From: SIG710 sp045651985
GTDB taxonomy: Bacteria > Bacillota > Clostridia > Oscillospirales > CAG-272
DNA length: 52,726 nucleotides
Direction of reading: 5' to 3'
Assembly (NCBI GenBank): GCA_045651985.1
Contig: JAZRTK010000034.1
Span: forward strand, 1 to 52,726
The notes below the pieces were generated by a model, which was given only the letters and a program-made list of their open reading frames with translations, ran no database searches and was not told where the DNA came from. A program made the position numbers and the translations under genes. Shown here piece after piece: positions 34,113 to 41,935 of this stretch; within the stretch, counting starts at the first letter, position 1; every line of letters starts with the position of its first letter.

Positions 34113-34931
34113 GTGAGCGGTAATTTTTGCGCCGAAAGCATAAAAAAATATCTGCACCCCGAGTTTGATAGGTTGATCTTTCTTGATGAAACCGACTCGA
34201 CAAACGAATTCTGCAAGCGAAAGGACCTGCCGGACGGTTCCTATGTCGTCGCCGCCGCACAGACGGGCGGCAAAGGGCGTATGGGCAGAAGATTTGAGTC
34301 AAAAGAAGGCGGAGTTTTCCTTTCCTTCCGCTTTTCGCCAAAGATCCCCGCAGACCGACTTGCTTGTATTACGGGTATGGCGGCGGTGGCGGCGGCAAGG
34401 GCGATTTTTGAAAGTGCGGGCGAGCGTTGCGCTGTAAAATGGGTGAACGATATTCTTCTTGAGGGTAAGAAGATCGGCGGAATTTTGTGCGAGACCGAGT
34501 TTTGCGGGAATATGCCCGCCGTGGTCTTGGGGATCGGCGTCAACGTAAATAATCCTGCAAAGGATTTTGCGTGGGACGCAGAGAAAAAGGCAGGCTCGAT
34601 TTTGACCGAAACAGGAAAAAGTACTGACCTTTCCCGCTTTGCGGCGGCACTCATTGAACGTTTTGAACTTCTGCGGCGTCATTTGGAAAATGGTAATATT
34701 GCGCCTTATCTTGAAGAATACCGACGAATCTGTATCACTCTTGGACACGAGGTGACTCTTTTGTGGCGGAACGGTTCAAGGGAGTTTTCCCAGTCGGGTG
34801 AGTGGTCGCGCGGATTTGCAGAGGAGATAAGCGACACATTTGGATTGATCGTTGAATACCCCGACGGTGCGCGCCAGGAACTTTTTTCGGGGGAAGTCTC
34901 GGTGCGCGGCGAGGACGGAAAATATAAATAA
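34113..34931 (+). CDS. birA: biotin--[acetyl-CoA-carboxylase] ligase, monofunctional
   Basis: 272 residues from GTG 34113, directly after the tautomerase stop. Activates biotin with ATP and attaches it to biotin carboxyl carrier protein. Signatures: FLDETDSTNEFCK, AQTGGKGRMGRRFES (biotinyl-AMP loop, family GRGRxGR), KWVNDILLEGKKIGGIL with the catalytic Lys, and GIGVNVNN. A small C-terminal SH3-like domain follows. There is no N-terminal winged-helix domain, so it should be a ligase only and not a repressor. Confidence 0.95.
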   Translation: MSGNFCAESIKKYLHPEFDRLIFLDETDSTNEFCKRKDLPDGSYVVAAAQTGGKGRMGRRFESKEGGVFLSFRFSPKIPADRLACITGMAAVAAARAIFESAGERCAVKWVNDILLEGKKIGGILCETEFCGNMPAVVLGIGVNVNNPAKDFAWDAEKKAGSILTETGKSTDLSRFAAALIERFELLRRHLENGNIAPYLEEYRRICITLGHEVTLLWRNGSREFSQSGEWSRGFAEEISDTFGLIVEYPDGARQELFSGEVSVRGEDGKYK

Positions 34932-34966
34932 AAAATGACGGCTTATTGCCGTCATTTTTTATTTAA
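34932..34966. terminator. bidirectional terminator between birA and rsmA
   Basis: AAAAAATGACGGC-ttatt-GCCGTCATTTTTT between convergent genes. Confidence 0.88.
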
Positions 34967-35822
34967 GATATTCAGAAATTACGTCGGATAGGTCGCAAAA
35001 TTGGGCGGTGGAAAGCTTTTCGCCGCGAATGTCGGGGCGGTGTCCGCATTTTTCGATAGCCTCGGTTATCTGCTCCTTTGTAAGCTCGGGAAAACCGTTT
35101 GATAAGGCGTTTGAGAGGGTCTTGCGCCTCTGCTCAAAAGCCGCTTTGATCGTTCGAAACATGAGCGCTTCGTCCTGAGGGTGATAAGGGCAAGTCTTGT
35201 GGAGAGTTATGCGTACCACGGCGGAATTGACCTTGGGCGCGGGAACAAAGCGGTCGGCGGGGACGGAAAAGAGCTTTTCTGTCTCGCCATAGTAGCCAAG
35301 CACAGCGGTGATAGCGCCGTAATCAGACTTGCCTGCCTTTGCGCAAAGTCTGTCAGCAACCTCTTCCTGCACCATGACCGTCACCGTCTCAAAGGGCAGA
35401 CGGGACTCCAGAATTTTCATGAGAATTGGGGTTGTGATGTAGTAGGGGAGGTTGGCGCACACCGATACCTTGCCCGCCGAAAAATAAGGTGCCAAAAGAT
35501 TGTCAAGGTCTGTTTTCATTACGTCTTGGTTTATGACCTCAACGTTGTCAAACTCGCCTAATGTGTATTTCAGAATTGGCATGAGCGTGTCGTCGATCTC
35601 AAGGGCGACCACCTTTTTAAAGCGCATTGCCAGCTCGTATGTGAGAACGCCGATGCCGGGACCGATCTCAAGGATAACGCTGTCCGCGTCATAGCAGCAG
35701 TTGTTGGATATTTCCTCTACCACGCTTCGGTCGGTGAGGAAATTCTGACCGTATTCTTTTTTGAGCCGCACCTTGAAGGCACCGAGTATATTTTTTATGG
35801 TTTTTAAGTCGCAGAGATTCAT
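34959..35822 (-). CDS. rsmA: 16S rRNA dimethyladenosine transferase RsmA/KsgA
   Basis: 287 residues. Dimethylates two adjacent adenines near the 3' end of 16S rRNA during small-subunit assembly. SAM-binding motif LEIGPGIGVLTYELA; catalytic ANLPYYITTPIL; KKEYGQNFLTD at the N-terminus; FEQRRKTLSNAL in the C-terminal domain. I start at ATG 35822 (GGGAG binding site 10 bases before it) rather than the upstream TTG. Single-gene transcript. Confidence 0.96.
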   Translation of the reverse strand: MNLCDLKTIKNILGAFKVRLKKEYGQNFLTDRSVVEEISNNCCYDADSVILEIGPGIGVLTYELAMRFKKVVALEIDDTLMPILKYTLGEFDNVEVINQDVMKTDLDNLLAPYFSAGKVSVCANLPYYITTPILMKILESRLPFETVTVMVQEEVADRLCAKAGKSDYGAITAVLGYYGETEKLFSVPADRFVPAPKVNSAVVRITLHKTCPYHPQDEALMFRTIKAAFEQRRKTLSNALSNGFPELTKEQITEAIEKCGHRPDIRGEKLSTAQFCDLSDVISEYLK

Positions 35823-35855
35823 ATAATAAATTGCTCCCAAATGTTTTACGGGAAT

Positions 35856-35884
35856 ATTTTAGCATATTTTTGAGGAAAAATCAA
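35856..35884 (-). promoter_or_regulatory. promoter of rsmA
   Basis: Minus strand TTGATT (35884-35879), 17-nt spacer, TAAAAT (35861-35856). Confidence 0.5.
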
Positions 35885-35903
35885 GATTTCTTTAATTTTT
35901 CTC

Positions 35904-35932
35904 TTGATTTTTGTGAAGATGTGTGGTAAAAT
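35904..35932 (+). promoter_or_regulatory. promoter of tRNA-Thr
   Basis: TTGATT (35904-35909), 17-nt spacer, TAAAAT (35927-35932). Confidence 0.6.
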
Positions 35933-35941
35933 AACAAGGTC

Positions 35942-36017
35942 GCTAGTGTAGCACAGTCGGTAGTGCAGCTGATTCGTAATCAGCAGGTCGTGTGTTCGAG
36001 TCACATCACTAGCTCCA
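35942..36017 (+). tRNA. tRNA-Thr(CGT)
   Basis: 76 nt with encoded CCA. Acceptor GCTAGTG pairs with CACTAGC; discriminator T. Anticodon loop TTCGTAA gives CGT, reading ACG. The T-arm GTGTGTTCGAGTCACATCAC is copied in the two repeats that follow. Confidence 0.95.
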
Positions 36018-36057
36018 AACAAAAAAGACGAGAGCGTTGCTCTCGTCTTTTTTTGTT
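36018..36057 (+). terminator. terminator of tRNA-Thr
   Basis: AAAAAAGACGAGAGC-gtt-GCTCTCGTCTTTTTTT. Confidence 0.88.
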
Positions 36058-36067
36058 TCGAAATATT

Positions 36068-36173
36068 GACTCGAACACCTCAGATTTGCTCTGCAAATCT
36101 GAACAGTTTGCGCTATGATAGCGAATGAATTAAACTGAACGATAGCGCAAACGTGTGTTCAGAGTCACATCAC
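36068..36173. repeat. tRNA-T-arm palindromic element, copy B1 (matches tRNA-Thr)
   Basis: Right arm GTGTGTTC-A-GAGTCACATCAC (36153-36173) equals the tRNA-Thr sequence 35990-36009 except for one inserted A. Left arm GACTCGAACAC (36068-36078) is its complement. Inner stem GTTTGCGCTA / TAGCGCAAAC. Small hairpin AGATTTGC-tct-GCAAATCT (36082-36100). Copy B2 follows 109 bases later. Confidence 0.85.
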
Positions 36174-36176
36174 ACC

Positions 36177-36282
36177 GACTCGAACACCTCTAATTCGCTT
36201 CGCAAATTAGAAATATTTGCGCTCGGTGAGCTTCAAGTTTGTGGTGGGCATAGGCGCAAATAAGTGATCAGAGTCACATCAC
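36177..36282. repeat. tRNA-T-arm palindromic element, copy B2 (matches tRNA-Thr)
   Basis: Tandem neighbour of B1 with a 109-base period. Left arm GACTCGAACAC is the same as in B1. Right arm ends CAGAGTCACATCAC (again with the inserted A). Inner stem ATTTGCGC / GCGCAAAT. Small hairpin TAATTCGC-tt-CGCAAATTA-like. The internal loop differs from B1, so the copies are not a recent duplication. Confidence 0.8.
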
Positions 36283-36301
36283 GCCGGTTTCACCCGTATT
36301 C

Positions 36302-37702
36302 TCACTTCCCCACACAAAAGTGTGAGAAGATCTCTGCCACAATGTCCTCGTCCACCTGCCGTCCGTCAAGCTCGGAAAGTGCCGACATGGAAAGCTCAAT
36401 GTCTGACGAGCAAAGGTCAAAGGGCAGACCCGAACATAACGCCGAGAGGGCGTTTTCAAGCCCCTCCATGCCGCGCAGAACTGAGCTGTATTGCCGTGCG
36501 CCTGTGACCACCGCGTCGTGGCGCAGATCTATATCTCCCTCGCGGAAAAGCGAGGAAATAATATCGGACAATCCGTCCATGCCTTCGCCCGACAGAGCGG
36601 AAATTTGCACTGTGTGCTCGAACGTTTTATTGGCAGTCTCGACTGTTTCGCGGCAAAGCTGTGACGCATCGCACTTGTTCAGAACTGCAATTTTACAGCA
36701 GGGAAGTGTGCTTATCTTTTTCAGACTTTCAAGCTCGTCTTCGTCAAGGCCGCGGGTGGAGTCGATGACAGCCAGCACAAGCTCCGCCTCGGACAGCGCC
36801 GCGTTTGCGCGGCCGATTCCGATGCTTTCCACGCGGTCTGTGGTTCGGCGCAGGCCTGCGGTGTCGCAAAGGCGCAGAGTTATGCCGCCGAAGGGCACGG
36901 TCTCCTCTATAATGTCGCGGGTGGTTCCCTCAATATCGGTGACGATAGCTGCATCGCGTCCCACTATTCTGTTATACAGTGAGCTTTTTCCCGCATTGGT
37001 GCGACCGCAGATGACGGTCTTTATTCCCTCTGCCACGGCGCGTCCCGTTTTATAGGTCGCCGCCAGCTTTTCAAGTTCGGCTTTGGCTGTGGCGAGGGAG
37101 TTTATGATCTCGTCGGGAGTCATTGAGGACAGATCCTCGTCGGGAAAATCAATTTTTGCGTACATGGACGCCATAACGGAACGCAGTGATTCGTAGACAG
37201 TGCGGACCTTTGCGCCAAGTCCGCCGTCAAGACCGTTTCGCGACAGCAAAAGCTGATCGTAGGTCTTGGCTTCAAGAAGCGCGCCAAGGCTTTCTGCTTG
37301 GGAAAGTCCTATCTTCCCCGAGACGAAGGCACGGCGGGTAAATTCACCGGGTAATGCGGGGCGGCAGCCTGCCGCTAGGCAAGCGGAAAGCACCGTTTCG
37401 GTTACGAGCATACCGCCGTGACAGCAAATTTCAACAGTATCCTCGCCCGTAAAAGACGCGGGCGATAAAAAGACCGTAGCCATGCCGTCGTCTATCATCT
37501 CGGCGTGTCCCTTTGCGTCGGGGGCGTAAATTCTGCCGTAGACTTGACGACGCGCTTCCACGTCACCCAAGTTATTGGTGCCCGCGGGTTTAAAGACCTT
37601 TTGAGCAAGCTCGATTGCCCGATCTCCGCTTATTCTGATGAGTGCAACACCGCCCTTTCCCCTTGGGGTCGATACGGCAGCGATAGTATCAAGCTCTATC
37701 AT
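36302..37702 (-). CDS. mnmE: tRNA modification GTPase MnmE
   Basis: 466 residues. With MnmG it installs the 5-carboxymethylaminomethyl group on wobble uridine of certain tRNAs. N-terminal folate-binding domain (DTIAAVSTPRGKGGVALIRISG), helical domain, inserted G domain with GRTNAGKSSLYNRI (G1), DIEGTTRD (G2), CDTAGLRRT (G3) and LNKCDA (G4), and the C-terminal FCVGK motif. Last gene of the conserved rpmH-to-mnmE string, but a terminator separates it from jag. mnmG does not follow in this window. Confidence 0.97.
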   Translation of the reverse strand: MIELDTIAAVSTPRGKGGVALIRISGDRAIELAQKVFKPAGTNNLGDVEARRQVYGRIYAPDAKGHAEMIDDGMATVFLSPASFTGEDTVEICCHGGMLVTETVLSACLAAGCRPALPGEFTRRAFVSGKIGLSQAESLGALLEAKTYDQLLLSRNGLDGGLGAKVRTVYESLRSVMASMYAKIDFPDEDLSSMTPDEIINSLATAKAELEKLAATYKTGRAVAEGIKTVICGRTNAGKSSLYNRIVGRDAAIVTDIEGTTRDIIEETVPFGGITLRLCDTAGLRRTTDRVESIGIGRANAALSEAELVLAVIDSTRGLDEDELESLKKISTLPCCKIAVLNKCDASQLCRETVETANKTFEHTVQISALSGEGMDGLSDIISSLFREGDIDLRHDAVVTGARQYSSVLRGMEGLENALSALCSGLPFDLCSSDIELSMSALSELDGRQVDEDIVAEIFSHFCVGK

Positions 37703-37731
37703 TTAGAAAGTGTCCTTTCAAAAAAGCATAT

Positions 37732-37766
37732 TCAAAACGGGATGCCTCGGCATCCCGTTTTGCTTT
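37732..37766 (-). terminator. terminator between jag and mnmE
   Basis: CAAAACGGGATGCC / GGCATCCCGTTTTG stem followed on the minus strand by a T-rich run just before the mnmE ribosome binding site. Confidence 0.7.
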
Positions 37767-37770
37767 AATA

Positions 37771-38430
37771 TCAGTTATCGGACTTGGAGTCGTCAAGGTA
37801 GATAACCACCTTACGGTTATTTTCCGAACCGATTGAGTTTGTGGATACACCCGAGATATTCTGAATTTCGGAGTGGATGATTCTTCTCTCGTAGGGGTTC
37901 ATAGGCTCAAGCATAACGCTCTTCTTGTACTTTAAGACCTTGCTTGCCATGTGGTGAGCGAGAGTGCGTAAAGTTTCCTCTCTCTTTGCGCGGTAATTTT
38001 CAACGTCAAGAGTTACCTTTGTGTACTCTCTCTTCTTGCCATCTTCCTTCTTATTTGCGGCAAGGTTTGCAAGATACTGAAGGGAATCGAGAGTGTCGCC
38101 GTGGTGGCCGATGAGGATTCCTGCCTCCTCACCAACAACGGAAATTACCTTATCGTTATTGTCGCCGTCGGTCATTGTGACCCGAGCGTTGATCTCCATA
38201 TCGGAGAGAAGTCTTTCGATAAACTCAAGGGCGATGTCGCCGCCTGTCTTTTCCGTTTCGTATACAAAGGAGACCTTTGCGGGGGTTGCCCCGATACCGA
38301 ACAGACCCTTCTTTGCTTCTTCAAGCACCGTGTACTGAAGTGCGTCAGCGGAGGGAGCGCCAAGCTCCTTCACTGCATTTTCTATTGCTTCTTCAACCGT
38401 CTTTGCGGTGATGATCATTTCCTTTTTCAT
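37771..38430 (-). CDS. jag: RNA-binding protein Jag/KhpB (SpoIIIJ-associated)
   Basis: 219 residues. Jag N-terminal domain (about 1-55: AKTVEEAIENAVKELG, EEAKKGLFGIGATPAKV), KH domain (about 75-150, with LIGHHGDTLDSLQYLANLAAN) and R3H domain (about 155-215, with MNPYERRIIHSEIQ). A cytoplasmic RNA-binding protein linked to cell-wall control and sporulation. It starts just after the yidC stop (1-base gap), a conserved arrangement. Confidence 0.95.
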   Translation of the reverse strand: MKKEMIITAKTVEEAIENAVKELGAPSADALQYTVLEEAKKGLFGIGATPAKVSFVYETEKTGGDIALEFIERLLSDMEINARVTMTDGDNNDKVISVVGEEAGILIGHHGDTLDSLQYLANLAANKKEDGKKREYTKVTLDVENYRAKREETLRTLAHHMASKVLKYKKSVMLEPMNPYERRIIHSEIQNISGVSTNSIGSENNRKVVIYLDDSKSDN

Positions 38431-38431
38431 T

Positions 38432-39610
38432 TTATTCCTCTTTTGTGTCTTTCTTTTCCTTGGAGTTTTCTCCCGCCTTTTTGTCGTCTACCTTGATCTT
38501 GCCTGAAAGGAGTGCGTTCTTTGCCTCGCGCTTTGCCTTTTCCTCGGCCTCCTGCGCTTCAAGCTTTGCCTTGAACTCAAGTGCCTTTTCGCGGGTATCC
38601 TCAAAGTCCTCATCGTCGATGTGGTGCAGGCTTCTTACAACTCTGCCAGACTTTTGAACCTTTTCGTTTTTCTTGGACTTGGAGTTTACTTCCTTTTCAG
38701 CCGCCTTGTAATCCTCATCTGTGAACTTGGGGTAAGGCATAAGCTTTACCATGAGGATCTGACGGACAAAGGAGATGATGTTCTTGAACACCCAGTAGAG
38801 ACCTACTGCACCCGGCATGATGTAGGCAAAGTAAGTTGTCATGAGAGGCATGGTAATGTCCATTACGTTGTTTGAGCAACCCATGCCCGCGTCCTGTGCG
38901 GAGGGGGGCTGGTAGGTGAACTTGCGGATAAGCTTTGAATAGAGGAACTGGCTGACAAATACCAGAACAGGGACGATAAGAATAAGAGAAAGTCCCGCGG
39001 AACTTGGTTTGTCACCAAGATCAAGTCTGCCGAATACCGTGAAATCGGGCAGGTCTGAGATGTTTGAAACCTTTTCTGCAAACCAGTTTTCTTTTGAGAG
39101 CACGTCAAAGTTCTCTCTGATGCGTCCGATAAGCTCGATGTCGTTGTTCTTGAAAAGCTTCGCTTCAAGGGCGGCACTCCCAGCCTGTTCGTATACGCCG
39201 TTTATGACCTCAACGATCTTTTCGATCTGCTTTGCGCTAAAGCCGATAACGTATCTGAGGGGGCTTACGATAACTCTGTAAAGCGCCAGAATAATGGGCA
39301 TCTGAATGAGCAGAGGGAGGCAGCCTGCCGCAGGATTGAAGTTCTCCTTTTGGTAAAACTCCTGTATCTCCTGATTCATCTTCTGCATGGTGGCCTGGTC
39401 GTTTCTGCCCTTGTACTTATTACGGATAGCCATTTCCTTTGGGCGAAGTTTTGCCTGCTTTATTGAATTTTTCTGCTGCTTTACGCCAAAGGGAAGAAGA
39501 ACTATTTCCGTAATTAGCGCAAAAGCAAGCATAGCTACTACGTAGCTGCCGGTCAATTCATCAAAAAAACCGATGACCTGACCGAGTCCGTATAGGAGCT
39601 TGTCAATCAT
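38432..39610 (-). CDS. yidC: YidC/Oxa1 membrane protein insertase
   Basis: 392 residues. Inserts membrane proteins alone or with SecYEG. Core helices: ALITEIVLLPFGVKQQKNSIKQAKLRP (TM with cytoplasmic loop), GCLPLLIQMPIILALYRVI, then a long external segment (about 150-210), then VPVLVFVSQFLY and FAYIMPGAVGLYWVFKNIISF. There is no lipobox, unlike many Bacillus YidC proteins. The C-terminal ~90 residues are very rich in Lys and Glu, a cytoplasmic tail that may contact ribosomes. Between yidD and jag. Confidence 0.95.
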   Translation of the reverse strand: MIDKLLYGLGQVIGFFDELTGSYVVAMLAFALITEIVLLPFGVKQQKNSIKQAKLRPKEMAIRNKYKGRNDQATMQKMNQEIQEFYQKENFNPAAGCLPLLIQMPIILALYRVIVSPLRYVIGFSAKQIEKIVEVINGVYEQAGSAALEAKLFKNNDIELIGRIRENFDVLSKENWFAEKVSNISDLPDFTVFGRLDLGDKPSSAGLSLILIVPVLVFVSQFLYSKLIRKFTYQPPSAQDAGMGCSNNVMDITMPLMTTYFAYIMPGAVGLYWVFKNIISFVRQILMVKLMPYPKFTDEDYKAAEKEVNSKSKKNEKVQKSGRVVRSLHHIDDEDFEDTREKALEFKAKLEAQEAEEKAKREAKNALLSGKIKVDDKKAGENSKEKKDTKEE

Positions 39611-39626
39611 TGTCTACACTTCCTTT

Positions 39627-39875
39627 TTATGATTTATCGCCCTTTCCCCTGCGGGTCTTCTTTTCGGGTACGGGATCGTATCCTCCTGCGCAAAAAGGGT
39701 TGCATCGCAGAATACGCCATACCGTCAGATAAAGTCCCATAAAAAAGCCACGTTTTTGAAATGCCTCAAGGGCATAGGCAGAGCAGGTCGGTTCAAACCG
39801 ACAGCTGGGGGTCCGTTTAAGCGGCGATATAAATTTTCTGTAAAAGCGAATGAGCCAGATGCAAACGTATTTCAT
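39627..39875 (-). CDS. yidD: membrane protein insertion efficiency factor YidD
   Basis: 82 residues. Family motifs: LIRFYRKFISPLKRTPSCRFEPTCSAYALEAFQKRG, then LTVWRILRCNPFCAGGYDPVP. A small membrane-associated protein that helps YidC-dependent insertion. It overlaps the rnpA stop by 4 bases and precedes yidC by 16, so it is in the operon. Confidence 0.95.
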   Translation of the reverse strand: MKYVCIWLIRFYRKFISPLKRTPSCRFEPTCSAYALEAFQKRGFFMGLYLTVWRILRCNPFCAGGYDPVPEKKTRRGKGDKS

Positions 39876-40273
39876 CTTGACATCTCTTCTGTGTCCGATA
39901 TCATGCCCAATTTTTTCAGTCCGTATCGGAGCTCTTTTTCAACATCTGTGCTTTTGGCGCCGTGACAGCCTTCCCTTATTGCTATGACCACGAGAAAGCC
40001 GGTTTTGAACGTTACGCTTTGATCTCTCTGAATGTTCGAGAGGGCCGCGCGTACGATTCGCTTGGCGCGGACGCGCTCGGTCGCCTTGCCGTATTTTTTT
40101 GATACGGAAAGCCCGATTCTGTTCACGTATTTTTTGAGCGGATTTTCGCGCATTAAACGCTTTGCCGCAAAGTCACGAAGGACGTAGACGGCAACGAATT
40201 TTCCCGAAAATCGGTCGCCCTTGGCGTAAGCCTTTGAATACAGATGGTTTTCTGTTATGGCAATATTTTTCAT
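39872..40273 (-). CDS. rnpA: ribonuclease P protein component
   Basis: 133 residues. Binds RNase P RNA and assists 5' maturation of tRNA. The RNR-type motif is visible as VRAKRIVRAAL, preceded by NRIGLSVSKKYGKATER; AKGDRFSGKFVAVYV is the N-terminal core. ATG at 40273 behind AGGAAAGAG. It is unusually far (209 bases) from rpmH. Confidence 0.93.
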   Translation of the reverse strand: MKNIAITENHLYSKAYAKGDRFSGKFVAVYVLRDFAAKRLMRENPLKKYVNRIGLSVSKKYGKATERVRAKRIVRAALSNIQRDQSVTFKTGFLVVIAIREGCHGAKSTDVEKELRYGLKKLGMISDTEEMSR

Positions 40274-40482
40274 ATTACTCTTTCCTGTACGTTTTGCTAT
40301 AAAGCCGCTTCCGTTCAGCTTTTTTTATGGTTTGTGGTTTGTTCTGAAAATGCTTACAATATCAAAAACCCCGATTTCAGTATTGCAGTGCCACGGCACG
40401 GCAGTCTTCCATCGGTGGTTTTATGATAGGACTTGGGTAAGGCTCGGCAGGTGACCCCGCTGACAAATTCACTGTGCGTGAA
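40274..40482 (-). other. 209-base spacer between rpmH and rnpA
   Basis: No gene found. On the minus strand there are short hairpins (TTCAC-gcaca-GTGAA next to the rpmH stop; GTGCC/GGCAC) but no clear terminator T run, so read-through into rnpA seems likely. Confidence 0.35.
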
Positions 40483-40617
40483 TTAGTATGTGAGTCTCTT
40501 TCTGCCCTTTGCGCGTCTTCTCTTGAGTACGTTTCTGCCGTCTGCAGTCTTCATTCTCTTTCTGAAGCCGTGCTCCTTCTTTCTCTGTCTCTTTTTAGGC
40601 TGGTAAGTTCTGAGCAT
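40483..40617 (-). CDS. rpmH: 50S ribosomal protein L34
   Basis: 44 residues: opens MLRTYQPKKRQRKKEHGFRK and ends RRRAKGRKRLTY, the complete L34 pattern with its very high Arg and Lys content. A strong GGAGG precedes the ATG at 40617. First gene of the conserved rpmH-rnpA-yidD-yidC-jag-mnmE string. Confidence 0.97.
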   Translation of the reverse strand: MLRTYQPKKRQRKKEHGFRKRMKTADGRNVLKRRRAKGRKRLTY

Positions 40618-40699
40618 TCTGCTGCACCTCCTTGATTTTAATTATCGGAAGCGTTGCTTTATTAAGCCTTTTTAACGCTTTTACACAATGACGGTATAT

Positions 40700-40728
40700 A
40701 TTATATACTGTTTTTTTTCTCTTGTCAA
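40700..40728 (-). promoter_or_regulatory. promoter of the rpmH operon
   Basis: Minus strand TTGACA (40728-40723), 17-nt spacer, TATAAT (40705-40700). Confidence 0.8.
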
Positions 40729-40795
40729 GTTTTTTTTGAAAATTTAACTCAAAAAGGGCAAATTTTGCAAAAAAACGGGCTTTTTTCGGTTCCGC

Positions 40796-40825
40796 TTGAC
40801 AAAATATACAAATTTAGGGTATAAT
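40796..40825 (+). promoter_or_regulatory. promoter of holA
   Basis: TTGACA (40796-40801), 18-nt spacer, TATAAT (40820-40825). Confidence 0.75.
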
Positions 40826-40858
40826 TTATACAGTTAATAGATACTCTCGGAGAATAAA

Positions 40859-41902
40859 ATGGCAGATTTTAAACCAATAAACGATTCGGATTTCAGACGG
40901 CAGATAAAGACCGCACTTGGTGCGGGCTACCTGTTTTACGGCGACGAGGATTATCTCAAAATTCACGCCGTACGTTTGGTGCAGGATATAGTTGCGCCCG
41001 ATCCGGCGTTCGCACTTTTTAATATAGTAAAAATTGCTTATGAAGATTTCACGCCCGAAAAATTAATTGACGCTATGCAGCCGCCTCCCATGATGACGGA
41101 CAGAAAGCTGATACTTCTCACGGGCTTTGATTTCACGTCCATGAGAGCATCGGAGACCGACGGGCTTTGCGAGGCGCTTGACGCGTTGAGAGAATACGAT
41201 TTCAACACGGTCATTTTGTCCGTTGCGGCGGGACTTATAGACGAGGGATATTCCACATCAAAACCGTCGGCGACGCTCAGAAAGCTTTCGGAGAAGCTTC
41301 AGGTGGTAAAGTTCGACAAATGCACCCCGAGCCGACTTGCGGTCTGGGCGAACAGGCATTTTGAACACAATGGCGTAAAAATAAGTGACGGCACGGTGGA
41401 CTTTCTCATCAGCTTTTGCGGCAGCAGTATGATGCGGTTGGCAAATGAGATCGAGAAGCTCTGCGCCTACGTGCTTTACGAAGGACGGACAGAGGCAAAG
41501 CGCGAGGACGTGCGCACAGTCTGCTGTGCGGACACGGAATACGACGCATTTGCTTTCGGCAACGCCATAATGGAAGGCAGGACACAGGACGCGCTTTCTA
41601 TTTTGGATTATATGAAATTCAAGCGTGTTGACCCGTTGGTAATATTCGGTGAGACTTCAAAGACCTTTTGCGACCTGCTTCTGGTAAAACAGCTTGCCGA
41701 GAGCGGAATGACTCCTGCCGACATGGCAAGGGAAAAATACATGAATGAGTACCGAGCAAAGATATATCTGCGGAGCGCCGCAAAGATCTCTCTTGATGCC
41801 TTGCACCGCAAAATCGCTTTGTGTGAGGACACCGACAAAAAAATAAAGCTTTCATATGGCAGTCTCACCTACGCACCGCTTGAGATGCTCATCTGTACGT
41901 AA
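40859..41902 (+). CDS. holA: DNA polymerase III delta subunit
   Basis: 347 residues, usual length. Opens the sliding clamp as part of the clamp loader. FYGDEDYLKIHAVRLVQ at the degenerate nucleotide-binding region, then VVKFDKCTPSRLAVWANRHFEHNGVKISDGTVDFLISFCGSSMMRLANEIEKLCAYV in the lid, and the C-terminal helical collar domain (ALSILDYMKFKRVDPLVIFG...). Usually next to rpsT or comEC; here it is divergent from the rpmH operon, where dnaA is usually found. ATG at 40859 behind CGGAG. Confidence 0.93.
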   Translation: MADFKPINDSDFRRQIKTALGAGYLFYGDEDYLKIHAVRLVQDIVAPDPAFALFNIVKIAYEDFTPEKLIDAMQPPPMMTDRKLILLTGFDFTSMRASETDGLCEALDALREYDFNTVILSVAAGLIDEGYSTSKPSATLRKLSEKLQVVKFDKCTPSRLAVWANRHFEHNGVKISDGTVDFLISFCGSSMMRLANEIEKLCAYVLYEGRTEAKREDVRTVCCADTEYDAFAFGNAIMEGRTQDALSILDYMKFKRVDPLVIFGETSKTFCDLLLVKQLAESGMTPADMAREKYMNEYRAKIYLRSAAKISLDALHRKIALCEDTDKKIKLSYGSLTYAPLEMLICT

Positions 41903-41935
41903 AAGAAAAACTCCCTTTCGGGAGTTTTTCTTTAT
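41903..41935. terminator. terminator between holA and mntP
   Basis: AAAGAAAAACTCCC-ttt-CGGGAGTTTTTCTTT between convergent genes. Confidence 0.88.

Noticed and set aside
36061..36290. CRISPR array
   Set aside because: Only two units with a 109-base period, imperfect repeats of tRNA sequence, and no cas genes.
35942..36300. Integrative element attachment site at tRNA-Thr
   Set aside because: No integrase, phage or conjugation gene lies in or near the repeats, and the T-arm copies sit in palindromes that occur at four different tRNAs.
40618..40858. Replication origin next to rpmH
   Set aside because: dnaA and dnaN are absent and I see no cluster of DnaA boxes (TTATCCACA) in the spacer; only two divergent promoters.
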